Assembly: GCA_013399115.1 (NCBI GenBank)
Contig: VXAA01006441.1
Span: forward strand, 62,001 to 126,000
Source of the DNA: Anseranas semipalmata
Taxonomy: Eukaryota; Chordata; Aves; Anseriformes; Anseranatidae
Length of the DNA stretch: 64,000 bases
Direction: 5' to 3'
Shown: in pieces, positions 35,111-45,748 of the stretch
Position numbering within the stretch: position 1 is the first letter of the stretch
How the letters are laid out: the number at the start of each line of letters is the position of its first letter
Program-made: the position numbers and the translations under genes
Notes under the pieces: generated by a model
Seen by the model: only the letters and a program-made list of their open reading frames with translations
The model's database searches: none
Told to the model about the DNA's origin: nothing

Positions 35111-38100
35111 GTCATCAGCTATACTTATTTTGCTTTTTAAGAGTTGCTCTGTTGTTGTTCTCACGACCACGATGGCTGTCTCCCACCTGAAGAGCACAAA
35201 AGTGCGATCCAGGCCTGGGGAATGCCAGCAGGGCGCTGGTGGACCCTCTGCAGGGTGCTGCCGTGTGGCCAGGCAGACCCTCTCGCTGCCACCAAAGTCC
35301 TGGGGAAAGGGACACACCGCCCCACTGCTGAAAATGAAATACGACCACGCAGGTAACCCCCTTCCTCCAAAACCTGACACACGTTTGCTCTGCTGATGCT
35401 CGCAATGAGAGGTAATCCAACGTGCGTGCACATGAGCCAGACCCTGCGGCGTCAGGAACTGGCTGGCACCTGCGTGCTGCCTCGTTAGAGATGGGCTCGC
35501 ATGCACTGGCTGCCCTGCTAAGTGACTGAATTAATTTTGCTGACCAAGAGCAGTGCATTAAGCTAAGCCCAGTGCTCCCTGAGTCCTCGGGGAAGGGGCC
35601 CTCAAGGTCAGGATTCACTCAGTTCTGCAAAACTGGGATGAGGACACAGGCTTCAACCGTCCTTCTGCTTCCCTGAAGTTCAGGGTTTGTGCTGAGACCA
35701 GCAGAAGGCCACGTTCATCAGCAAGTCCTCTTGTGGCTTCTTGCTAGACACTCATCTGATTTCTGAGGGGAGTATGTCAAAGCCCATCCACATCCATGAA
35801 CTGCTCTTGCTATCACAGGAGAGACAAAACATGCAGAGCGAATGCTTTGTTCAGAGGGAATCAGCCCCACACCTACTCAGCCAACTGCCAACTGAGAAAC
35901 TAAAGCCAAAATCAGGCAAGGAGTGATGGCATCAGAGATATGTTTCTGACCCTAGAGATCAGATGCTTGCATGCAACACCGCCTGCCCACCCCAGTCTTC
36001 CCCTCGTCCCAGAAACGCAGCTCTCAGACTCATTTCTCACTCACATTCCCATATCACATTTTATAACATGCCGGGAGGAGCCAGGACATTTGAGATTTGC
36101 AGATCATTCCCGGTGACATTTCATCGGTTGCTTTTGAGGCTTTCGTGCCAGGGTGTGACGGAGACCGCGATTAAGAGAAGCGGTGGCCATTGGGTAGCCC
36201 TGCCAACCCACACTCTCCTGGCAAGCAAGGTTCCTCTTTAGGGATTAATTTGGAGGAAATTTCTAAAGCATTTATCTGCTAGGATGAAAGATCCTGTAAT
36301 ACATCTTGATGAGACATTTGAAATCTCACTTCGATGTGTTTAAAATCTCACTTGTTCATATTGTCACAGCTTGGCAGCTAGAGTGTCAAAAACTTCCTAA
36401 ATATCAGGTGCTATTTTTGCAGCTCCAAGTTCCACTCTTTCTATCGAGTCATACGACCACATTTCAGAGACTGTGCCCATACCAGGGGATTTGGGAACAT
36501 CACCTTGCCTTGCTGGGGTCCCTGTGCAGCCCTGGTATGTGAGCCGTGGTGGCAGCGTAGCATCCTACAGCAAGGCTGGGAGGCTCGGTGACAAAGTGCC
36601 AGCCGACGGCCTCGCTCTTGCTCACAGCTCTGGCTATCACCCGTGTTGAGAAAACGCGGATCTGTTAGTCTGGTGCAAACCAGCCTCCCTGATTTAGCTG
36701 CTCCCTCCCGTGCCCCAGCCCCACCTCCATCACTTCACCCATCCCAGGGGCCACGAGGGAAGGGGAAGGTCGGAGGCGCTCAGCATCGAAGCAGCCCCAC
36801 GTGCCAGGTGGGAACCGTGGCTCTGCATCAGCTCCCGTGGAAATGAGAGCAGGGTTTGGCCCTGAGCTTTCTGCCTGGCTGCAAATCGCTGTGTGCAATC
36901 ATTGCCAGCGTATGCTGAGGGCACAGGAATTGAGACACATGAGTTTGCAAAACAGAGACACCTATTGCTTAATAGGGAATAAGCCAATTAGGCTGAAATG
37001 CTTACGTGACAAAACCAGTGAAGAAGCAGCAGGAAAGGCATGGCTCCAAAGGTGAAAGGACAGGAGGCAAAGGGAGGGATGCCCGCAGCACAGCATCACC
37101 AGGGCGCTGCACGGGGACCCCTGTGTGCTTTGAGCATCAGCACTAAATCCCAGTCCCTGCCCGGAGCCACGCGCCCTGAAGGACCTGCGAGAGGCAGGAG
37201 GATGCTGACAGCACGCTGATGGTTTCTGCTGCCCACCAGGGTCTGCAGGTCGGGGGCTCGCAGGCTCTGTCTCTCTCTCGCACCTGCAGAGCGTCAGGTC
37301 TCACATCCGCACACGTTCATGACAATGTCAGCACGGCTTGACTCGATCACCCCGTGACGCTCCTGTTTTATCGCTGCTCCAAAGACAAAATACTCACGTG
37401 CTCGCAGGGATGAAATGTCACACGCTTCACCTCTCCCCATCCTGCATACTGGCTGACCTTATTCCTTCCTTCAGCTTCTTTGGCTGTGTTAATGAAACAT
37501 CCAGCAAAGAAGAAGCCATAGAAGCAGGCTAAAAGTACCCAGAGAGGGGCTTAGGATGGGGGTGTTGTCTGTGGGTTTAGCTTTTCCCCTTCTGGAAGGG
37601 AGAAGGAAAAATACCAAGAGCCCAGGGAAGACCTAGAAAAGAGCTGAGAGAGACAAAAGTGTCACTACTTGAAAACCATGGCTACACCGTACATTGTCCT
37701 TGAGATCATTTTTTCAGCCAACAGAGCAGAGCTACCAGAGAGGACAAGTAGTAGAGCATCAGTCTTGCAGCAGATCCTGTCTTCCTGAGCATTCATGTCC
37801 TAAAAGGCAGAAATCCCAGTGGCTCCTATAGCAGCTTGGGTGCCATGCACCTTGGGAAATTGGAACGGTGCAGTAAGAAAAGATTGCCTGTCTGAGGGGT
37901 TGCGGGTCCCCAGGCTGACTGGAATACTCAGGGTCTTGCGTTGTTTCTTCTTCCACTGTCAGTGTGGAGGCTGAGGACCTCTCCTGGGCAGTGATGTCCT
38001 CTTGGTGCGGTTCTTCTGTACAAGCATCCCCAGCATGACACTGGGTACCAGGAGCACCCAGATAAGAGCTGCACCCCACAGCCAGCAGCCACCCGAGCTA

Positions 38101-39506
38101 CCTGGCCACTGTCAGAGGCACTCCCCAGCAATGGAGGCACCTTTGTGGGTACTTATTCCCCCGAGGACGGTGTCCAGATGCCACATCCTGAAAAGCCAGC
38201 AGTCGTTTCAGAGCTCAGCCTCCTCTCCCTTCCCCTGGCTCACCAGGCCACACTGTGGAGATCCAGGCAGCAGCAGGAAGAAGTCTAATTACCAACTGAG
38301 CAGCTGTTGGGTGACAGTCGCGTGTGCTTCTGGGTGCCTGAGAAGGTGCTGGAGATGTCTTATGGCAATGCTTAACCTTAGCAGGGGAAACATGTCCCCT
38401 GCTGTAGCCGCTGGCTGATGCTCCCAAGGATGATGGTGACACCTGGGACAGAGGTGATGGGTGGTGGTGGGACAACCACCCCTCAACTGGGGAGGCCTGG
38501 AGCCCACCGTGATGCTGTCCGAATGAGGGAAGCCTTGAGAGCACTTCAAAACATTGTTGTGACAGTGACAATACATGTTTTTAAAAGCAGCCCTGCCTAC
38601 GGAGACTGCTGGGTGGGCAGGGACGGTGTGCTCAGCATGCAGATGGCCAGCCTGGTGGGTTTTTTTGTTTGCGATACTCCCAGTGGATTTCTGTATGCAA
38701 TAACAAGGACTTTATTTGCAGTAGCAACAAGCAAGAGTCCAGTGCTTAATTTTGGAAAGGGCTGACCCAGTGAACAAGCAACCAACTCGATGAATTGAAC
38801 ACCGTGCAAACAAGGAACCTGTGAACAGTCGATAGCAAGACCAGCGAAGTTAACGCGCCAGCAGTGCCGTTGTTGAGGGTGCTTCTCTCAAGGCCACCAC
38901 CACCAAGGCCGCTGCTTAGCCAAGGCAGGGAGTTGTTTAGATTTACGGTGGGAACGCAAAGACAAAGGAGCTGTAAGGATGCTCTTTTTTTTCTTTTCTT
39001 TTTTTAGCTATTGAATTGCAACGGGCATTGCTGACACCAGCCTGCTCTGCCATGATGTTTGTTGAAAGACACCTCAAACTCTGCTCCCCCAGCGAATTTG
39101 CTGGGCCAGGGAACTCCCTTGTTTCCAGAGGCAACTGGGGAATGACATCAGGGAAAAAGCAAAATAATTACTGTCTAGTACTGTGGTTTGGGCTTATTTC
39201 TTGCTGCTGAAGGTGACCCAGGCCCAGGGAAAGCAAATGATGGAGGCAATTAGAGGAAGCCTGTCTTTGAAACAACTGTTTTATATAGCAACAGTGCTTG
39301 TAGATGTATTTAAGTAGTTCTGCTCTTAGGGAAGAAAAAACAAAATACTCGTAACTGGGAAGCCCAGGGAAAGGTATGGGAGCTCCTGTTAAATGCTTTT
39401 CTGGAAGATCAAAAGCACGTTTGGCATGCAGGTAGGCAAAGATGAACAGATGTCCAGGCAGAATAACCATGGTTGCTGCTGGCATGTGAGCACAGAATAC
39501 AAGTGG

Positions 39507-39541
39507 AAAAAAAAAGAAAAAAGAAAAAAAAGAGGGAAAAG
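39507..39541. repeat. Purine tract (A/G only)
   Basis: About 35 bases contain only A and G, mostly A with single G interruptions. Confidence 0.9.
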
Positions 39542-41134
39542 AGCCTTTTATTGGTGTCCATTTCCGTCCAGATCTAAATCGTGCATTTGCAGGGTTAGCG
39601 ATGGGAAACAGAAAGCCCACCTGGGCCAAAGGGAAACGTGCAGCACTTGTCCGAGCCGCTTTTCTCTCCTCATCGCTCTGGTTGCTGCAGGTGGGACCGG
39701 CCGTGGCTCTGGCAACTCCGCACGCAAGGAGCGCTGGCTGGAGAAGCGCATCCTGCACCGCAGCCAAAGGGCTGCTGCCGTCGCTCTCCTCATCGGCAAC
39801 CTCGGAAATTCCCTCACTGTGGTCTCACGAGCAGCAGGCAGGCAGGATTGGACCGAAGAATAAGTTTTCACCAGCTGTAATGGAAACCCTGTAGAAGGAC
39901 TGGTTATGTTCATGGTGCTGGATTTTGCTCTGCTCCACTGGATTGCTCAGGGTCCTGCTGGTGTTTCCCATCCTGTTGCTCCAACCCTTCTGCCGTGTCC
40001 ACTTCCCTGCAGGCACCACAGCTTCCGCTGTCCCCTCGGAGCTCAGCTTAAGGAAATAAGCCAACAAGATTCATCTCCTTCAGCTTGCTCTAGGCAGCAG
40101 CATGGGGGTTTTGTGCATCTCTTTGTGGCAGCCGCCCCTGCCCTCCTGCCCCTGAGGCTTAGCAGGAGATGGGGCTTTTCTGGGCCAAAGGAGCGCTGAC
40201 AGGGAGCAAGGGGAGCTCTGCAGCCAACCTGAAACTGGCTGCTTGAGTTATTGTCAGAAGTGTTGCAATCAAAGCCTACACCGAGTATTTTCTTATTCAA
40301 ATCAGTACTCCAACACTGCTTTTATTTTCCAGCCCAATGCGTCACGGGGCTTTTGTTAGAGTCTTGCCATACCCAACGAGTGCAAAGGTCTCTCCATTGA
40401 CTCGATTTACACGAACAGTTACTTGGTGTCTGTGGGCTTCTGTCCTGCAGAGAGGCATTACTCCTCCAGACCCACCTGGGGAATTGTTGGTTCACATGCA
40501 CCCGCTGTGTGCGTGCACAAAAGCCTACATTGGCAGAATGTGGCACTTTATTCAACAAAACTTTCTGGTGTAGAGCAAGTCTCTGGCTGACTTGGGGTCA
40601 GGTGCAGTAAATCACAGCCTGAAAGACCCAAGCAGGACGTTTATAGTCTGTGGACCAATCTCGACAAGAAGTGTTATATCTGTAGCGTGCTAAAGACCAC
40701 TCAGAGCAAATACATCAGCCAGCACAGGGGATGCAAAGCCTCTTTGTGGCACTCCTGAGACTTCAACAGGCAGGTGTTAGAAAAGGGCACATGAGGAGAA
40801 AGTGGCCATTTGACGGCAAGCTTCGGGGCAGGCCAGCAATATTTGATACTCCAGTTCATCACTTAAAAGAGCAGAATATAATTTCTTCCGTAATCAGGAC
40901 AGAAAGGTATGTGGTCTGGACTAGCAGAGAAAAAGTTGACTCATATTAAGTCCAACCCATTACCAAGTGTCAAGTGCTCCCTAAGATGGCTCACACACTA
41001 ATTCCAGAAGTCACCTGGTGGCAGCGGGTCACCAGCTCCCTCTACAGACAATCAGGACACAGCCGGACCCCTGCAGAACCGCTACAGCAGATGCATAACA
41101 AAGAGTCCCTTCAAACTGCCACAAAGAAGCAGAA

Positions 41135-41182
41135 TTTTCCAATAATTATCCCACTCGATTTTCCAATAATTATCCCACTCCT
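41135..41182. repeat. Tandem duplication, 2 x 24 bp
   Basis: Units 41135-41158 and 41159-41182 (attttccaataattatccca plus four bases) are identical except for the last base. The near-identity implies a recent event. Confidence 0.95.
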
Positions 41183-41279
41183 TTGTCTTCCTCCACGGAA
41201 GGCAAGGCCCGCCTGTCCTGGGGTGGATGAAGAAATGGCAGTGACTGCATTAGCGTTCCCCGAGACAGCCCTGAGAGTC

Positions 41280-41620
41280 TCTTTTGTTTCCTTCGGGGGA
41301 AACAAAGAGCAGGGACTGAGCGGTGCGGGGAAAGGCAGGCGCCAACGGGCTGCAGAAAAGTTCAGCAGCCGGCAACCGGGTGGCTGCTGGGGACCGACGC
41401 GCCCACGCCGCTGGAAATGTCCACGCTTCACCGCGGCAGTGCCAGGAGCGAGGGTGAGCATCCTCGCCGGCATCCCACAGCCGCCGAGCGCTGCCGAGCA
41501 CGCGGCTCCGGCGAGGCGTGCAGAGGCGGGTGTAGGTACCGAAATGGGATGCAGAGCGCGCGCGGGGCGAGAGGAACGGGCTGGCGAGAGCAGCACAGCG
41601 CCGGGACCTAGAAACTGCTG
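41280..41620. promoter_or_regulatory. Secondary CpG-rich block in intron 1
   Basis: Dense CG dinucleotides (for example ccgacgcgcccacgccgc, gcgcgcgcgggg) contrast sharply with flanking intron sequence. Both strands are open for over 200 codons here, a result of the base composition rather than coding. A donor-like AGG|GTGAGC occurs on the plus strand at 41451-41459. It could be an alternative promoter, an enhancer CpG island or a non-coding RNA start; nothing in the sequence decides among them. Confidence 0.45.
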
Positions 41621-41629
41621 AATTTCCAT

Positions 41630-41715
41630 CCTTGCCCTGGCACTGTCATTTAACCTCTTTGTTTCAGCGTCTCCCGTCTGCAGGAGGAGGGATAATAGCA
41701 TCTGGAGGAGCAAAA
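41630..41715 (+). mobile_element. MIR-like SINE relic beside the intron 1 CpG block
   Basis: The segments ccctggcactgtcatttaac, ctctttgtttcagcgtctcc and gggataatagca follow MIR consensus order. It begins directly after the CpG-rich block at 41280-41620. Confidence 0.5.
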
Positions 41716-44251
41716 AGAGACTCCTTAGGAAGCAAACATCCTCCTCAGACAGCTCTGCCAGGCAGGGCAGCTCTGGCTGCTCTTGGATCCAAGCCCCCTT
41801 CACCTGCGATGCTGGGAACTTATTGTCTGGGCAAACAGCATGACTTTTTTTTTTGTCCTTTCGCCAGTAATATTACATTCTTACTTTGTACCTAATGAAC
41901 ATTTTGTTCTTTCTTTCTGTGATTTCTCAGTATTTGTAGGTGAGAGAAATATGTTCCCCCTGTTCCTACCCGTACGAGGCATATCCTTCCAAAGACAATC
42001 CAAATCACAGGCAGGGGGCAGGGTATGTGTAAAAGTGGGCAAGCTGTTCGCTCCTCACAATAATTAGAGAGTGTTTTGATGCCAAGGAAAAAGAAGAAAA
42101 GAGTTGCACCTGCCTGCAGTTCCCAGCCCCTGGTGCCAGGGGCCACCTGCCTGCCTCTTCCCTCTGCTTTCCGTTCGGACTGCGCTGACCACCGAGCGCG
42201 TGGTTCAACGGGGTGCGCAGATGCTGAGCTACACCATCCACCAGCTGGATGTTCCCGACCTGGGGAAGAGCTGAACAAAAAGCCAAACCTCTAGTGGAGA
42301 GAAGCGGTTCCCTTCTGGGCACGCTGAGAGCTCCTAGAAAACTTTGCAGTTTCTCTACACCACAGTGCACATTTTGTTGTGAACGTTTGCTGTCACACAG
42401 TCCCCTTTACCTGTAAGTCCTGTTTGAAAAAGATGCTGCTATCAAGTGGCCCCAGAAGCTGACAAACCTTTACCATCTCCTAGGCTGTAGCTTTGCTACA
42501 TCTCCCCAGCAATGCATTTCAGCCAGGTCAGAGCATCGTGCTGGTCATCCCTGGCATCACAGCTGCACACAGGGATGAGGTGCTCTCTGTGCCAGCCTCC
42601 TGAGGCTTAGGGTGTGTGATGAACAGTGCTTGGCCCCTCGCTGCGACTGGGACGAAGGAGCTCAAACATGGACCACTTCAGGGATTTCGGACATGCAATG
42701 GGGAGAAGATGTGGGTGGCAGAGGATAAAGGAGGAGAAAGGGTCAGTTTGTCCTACTTCATGGTTACTTCTTAATATAGCTGGGTTTCACCTTTGCTCTG
42801 TGTGTCCCCATGTCCCATCCAATGTGGTAGCTTATCTATAAAAAAAAAAATCACTCTGTGACTAATGTGCATGTATCAGAGGGCACTGGATCGTAGGAAG
42901 CCTCCTTCACTCCCTGGGCAGTGAGCGGGTCCGAGCCAGGGGCACGGGGTTCTCCTCTCCTGCCCAAGTTACCTCCTGCACTTGCCGAAACGCGGTATGA
43001 AACAGGCTGCTCGATATTTCTGCAGAACTCATCTGACCCTGTTGCTGTCTCTGCCGCTGAACTGTTTGGCAGTACTTCCTTGGAGAACTACAGCAACAAA
43101 CTCGGATGCCAGGGCTTGGAGATAAGCAGCCAGCAAACATCCAATTTCCATAAAATGTACAGAGAAGAGAGGAGGAAAAAAAAACCACCTGAAGTCCCTA
43201 ATGAACCTGGGTGAAAAGCAGGGCAAGAAACTAACAAAACAGAATGGATTTTCAATAAGGGCGCAGCAAGTTCTAGCAGACAGATCTAGCAGATAGGCGA
43301 GGAGAGAGAAGAAAGAGCAAAAGCCGGAAAAGAGGATGGGAGGAAAGCAAGGGGATCGGAGCAGCCTGTCCGATGGGGAAGATGCTTCTGAAGCATTTCA
43401 TTTCCTTTATTATTATATAGATAGTGCCAGCTCATAGCAGAGAAATAATCCATCTAGCCTGGTAACCTACAGTCTGGTGCTGGATGTTTCTGGACAAGGG
43501 TACTGACCTTTAAGCACTTCTTGCCTGTATAATACAACAATGAGACAATGACAAACATCGCTGCATTTCATTTATAATTTTAGCCAAGTGCTAGGTATTT
43601 GTTTTGGTGTAATACAGTAGGAAATCCCACCCATTCCTGAGCAGAAAGAAGGACCCCATGCCATTTTGGCATTACAAGTGCACCCCACATTACCACGATT
43701 ATTTGACTTCTTTTCCCACACTGCTGCAGTGAGTTCCTCGGGTTAATGCAAACCCTCCTCTCCGCTCTTGCTCCTCTCACTCCCTAATTTGCCAAGCACC
43801 CTTCAGAGATGAGATTTAGGTGTGGGTTTTTTGCTCCTCTTCCCAGATTTAGGGGTCCCTTTATTCCCTGCCCCACAGAGCACCTCAAGTAAGCACCCAC
43901 CCTGCAGGAGACCGGGAAGGGGTGATCATAAAGCCCCCGACCCAACAGGCGAGAGGGTTCAGCTCTCCCAATCTGCTCCATCACCCCTCCCACCTCGTTC
44001 CACATCTTGTCCCTGCTCCACCTCTCCCACCCCGCGGACAGGTCCCTTACCAATCCCCCCCACGGGCTGCTGTCCGCTCCACCACGCCCATCCGGACCCG
44101 CGCTGCCGTCCAAGCCCCCCTGCGATGCAACTTGCCCCTCCGCCCCCAGCCCGCAGACCGCCTGCACCAATATCCCGCTTAGGGACCGGCTCCTGCTCCA
44201 TCAGTCCATCAACACCTGAGCGCTGCCCGCGCCCAAACCCTTCTCTCCGAA

Positions 44252-44371
44252 CCGGTACCTGCTCCAGCATCGCCACCCGGACCTCTACCTGGCTGAGCAT
44301 CCCTATCCGGATCGGTATGCCATGCCTCTAAGCGGACCGGTACCCGCTCCAGCATCCCTATCCGGACCTCT
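44252..44371. repeat. GC-rich minisatellite, about 3 units of 42-43 bp
   Basis: Copies starting near 44252, 44294 and 44337 share a core of the form ccggtacc-gctccagcatc-ccggacctct. The first and third 35-bp cores (44252-44286 and 44337-44371) differ at only a few bases. The middle copy is more diverged. The array lies less than 50 bases from the gap and may continue into it, which would help explain the failed assembly. Confidence 0.7.
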
Positions 44372-44419
44372 CCCCCCGCGTCCCCAACGGGACCGGCCCC
44401 AGCCCCCGCGCCCCGTCCC

Positions 44420-44810
44420 NNNNNNNNNNNNNNNNNNNNNNNNNNNNNNNNNNNNNNNNNNNNNNNNNNNNNNNNNNNNNNNNNNNNNNNNNNNNNNNNN
44501 NNNNNNNNNNNNNNNNNNNNNNNNNNNNNNNNNNNNNNNNNNNNNNNNNNNNNNNNNNNNNNNNNNNNNNNNNNNNNNNNNNNNNNNNNNNNNNNNNNNN
44601 NNNNNNNNNNNNNNNNNNNNNNNNNNNNNNNNNNNNNNNNNNNNNNNNNNNNNNNNNNNNNNNNNNNNNNNNNNNNNNNNNNNNNNNNNNNNNNNNNNNN
44701 NNNNNNNNNNNNNNNNNNNNNNNNNNNNNNNNNNNNNNNNNNNNNNNNNNNNNNNNNNNNNNNNNNNNNNNNNNNNNNNNNNNNNNNNNNNNNNNNNNNN
44801 NNNNNNNNNN
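44420..44810. other. Assembly gap (391 N), probable site of ST8SIA2 exon 1
   Basis: All 391 bases are N. The gap sits inside a GC- and CpG-rich island on the 5' side of exon 2. The missing part of the gene is 98 coding bases plus 5' UTR, which fits easily in the gap. No match to the hydrophobic signal anchor expected of exon 1 is seen elsewhere in the window. Placement of exon 1 here is inference; it could instead lie beyond base 64000. Confidence 0.7.
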
Positions 44811-45136
44811 GGCTGCGGGGCGGGAGCTGCCCCCGCCGCCCCCCGCGGACAAAGTTTGCGGCGAGGGCTTGAGGGCAGCGCCCGCCCCGCTCCTTGGGGG
44901 GGCGACCTCGGAGGGGCTTCGCTTCTGGTCGCTGTCGTGTCCCCACCCCTCTCGCGGGCACCGGCGCGGTGCTGCGGGGGGAGCCCCGGCGGGACCGGGG
45001 GTGTCGCCCCGAGGGGACGCCAGGTGAGGTCGGAACAATGCCGAGCTGCGGTGGCGGTGGTCGCCGCTTCTCCTTTCCCGCACCGCGCGTGCCATAAAGC
45101 GGATCTTTGGGGCTGAAAAGCACTTCGTAAATAAAG

Positions 45137-45207
45137 GTGATTGGTAACTAATCACACCTACCCCTACTACTGTTAATGCACATTTTGATAACAATAATTC
45201 TTTGCAT
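45137..45207. promoter_or_regulatory. Palindrome plus SOX- and POU-like motifs upstream of the CpG island
   Basis: A near-palindrome gtgattggtaactaatcac (45137-45155) contains ATTGG. It is followed by AACAAT (45190-45195, SOX-like) and TTTGCAT (45201-45207, POU octamer-like), spaced five bases apart. These lie about 330-400 bases upstream of the gap. Motif-level evidence only. Confidence 0.3.
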
Positions 45208-45732
45208 ACCGTAAGTGCGTAACCACACCAGCTCTGCCGTTACTCTTGAAATCTCTCAGGAGTTTGAACAGGCAGAATTCATGGAGCAGAAACCGCTTCC
45301 GAGGCAGCTGGGTGCGTCCCTGCCACGCTCGCAGCCCCTGTGGGCAACCTCCTGCGGGCTGCGGGCGTAGCCTAGGCTTTGGAACGGAGAGACAAGGCTG
45401 CAGTTCCTATCCAGCGGGGCAGATGGAAGTGTGAGAAAGTGGCATTTGGGAAGAAGGAAAAAAGGTCAGGCTGGACCGAAGAATGGCCAGAACTAGACCC
45501 AAAGGTCCCTTCCCTGCACCCCTGTTATCTGTTAGGCCAGCACCAGCCCGAGAGGAGAGGCCGGCCATGCTGGGGGGCTACAGCCTGGCAGAGCACCTCC
45601 AAACCCCATCGTAATTCTCACGGACCAGAAAGTTGCTGGAGATCAGGCTATCTGGTGATGCACGCGCCGCCGAGCTGGAGAGGGACGCGGCGGATTTATA
45701 ATGCAGCAGATATAAGAAGCACAGATGTGTTG

Positions 45733-45748
45733 CGAGAGAGAGAGAGAT
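45733..45748. repeat. (GA)n microsatellite
   Basis: About eight GA units. Confidence 0.95.

Larger units (their letters stand above)
31138..44419 (-). other. ST8SIA2: ST8SIA2 intron 1, visible part (about 13.3 kb)
   Basis: The 3' boundary (cttgcag) is seen; the 5' boundary is presumed to be in the gap. It holds a CR1-like fragment (32929-33065), SINE relics (34.6, 34.9 and 41.65 kb), A-rich and T-rich runs, a 24-bp tandem duplication at 41135, and a CpG-rich block at 41280-41620. A C-rich tract at 43930-44240 leads to the gap. No open frame has protein similarity I recognise. Confidence 0.65.
43900..45110 (-). promoter_or_regulatory. ST8SIA2: CpG island / probable ST8SIA2 promoter
   Basis: GC-rich, CpG-rich sequence surrounds the gap, with many CG dinucleotides at 44811-45090 and 44200-44418. 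On the upstream side there are Sp1/KLF-type boxes: GGGGCGGG at 44817-44824 and CCCGCCCCGC at 44881-44890. No convincing TATA box was seen. A TATA-less CpG-island promoter is usual for this gene class. The transcription start itself is probably in or just above the gap. Confidence 0.65.

Noticed and set aside
40974..41803. Long open frames on both strands (215 and 230 codons)
   Set aside because: They overlap a CpG-rich block where stop codons are scarce. Both strands being open, and the copied 24-bp duplication being read as protein, argue for composition rather than coding.
44209..45194. Long open frames running through the gap on both strands
   Set aside because: They are open only because Ns contain no stop codons; the readable ends are minisatellite and CpG-island sequence.
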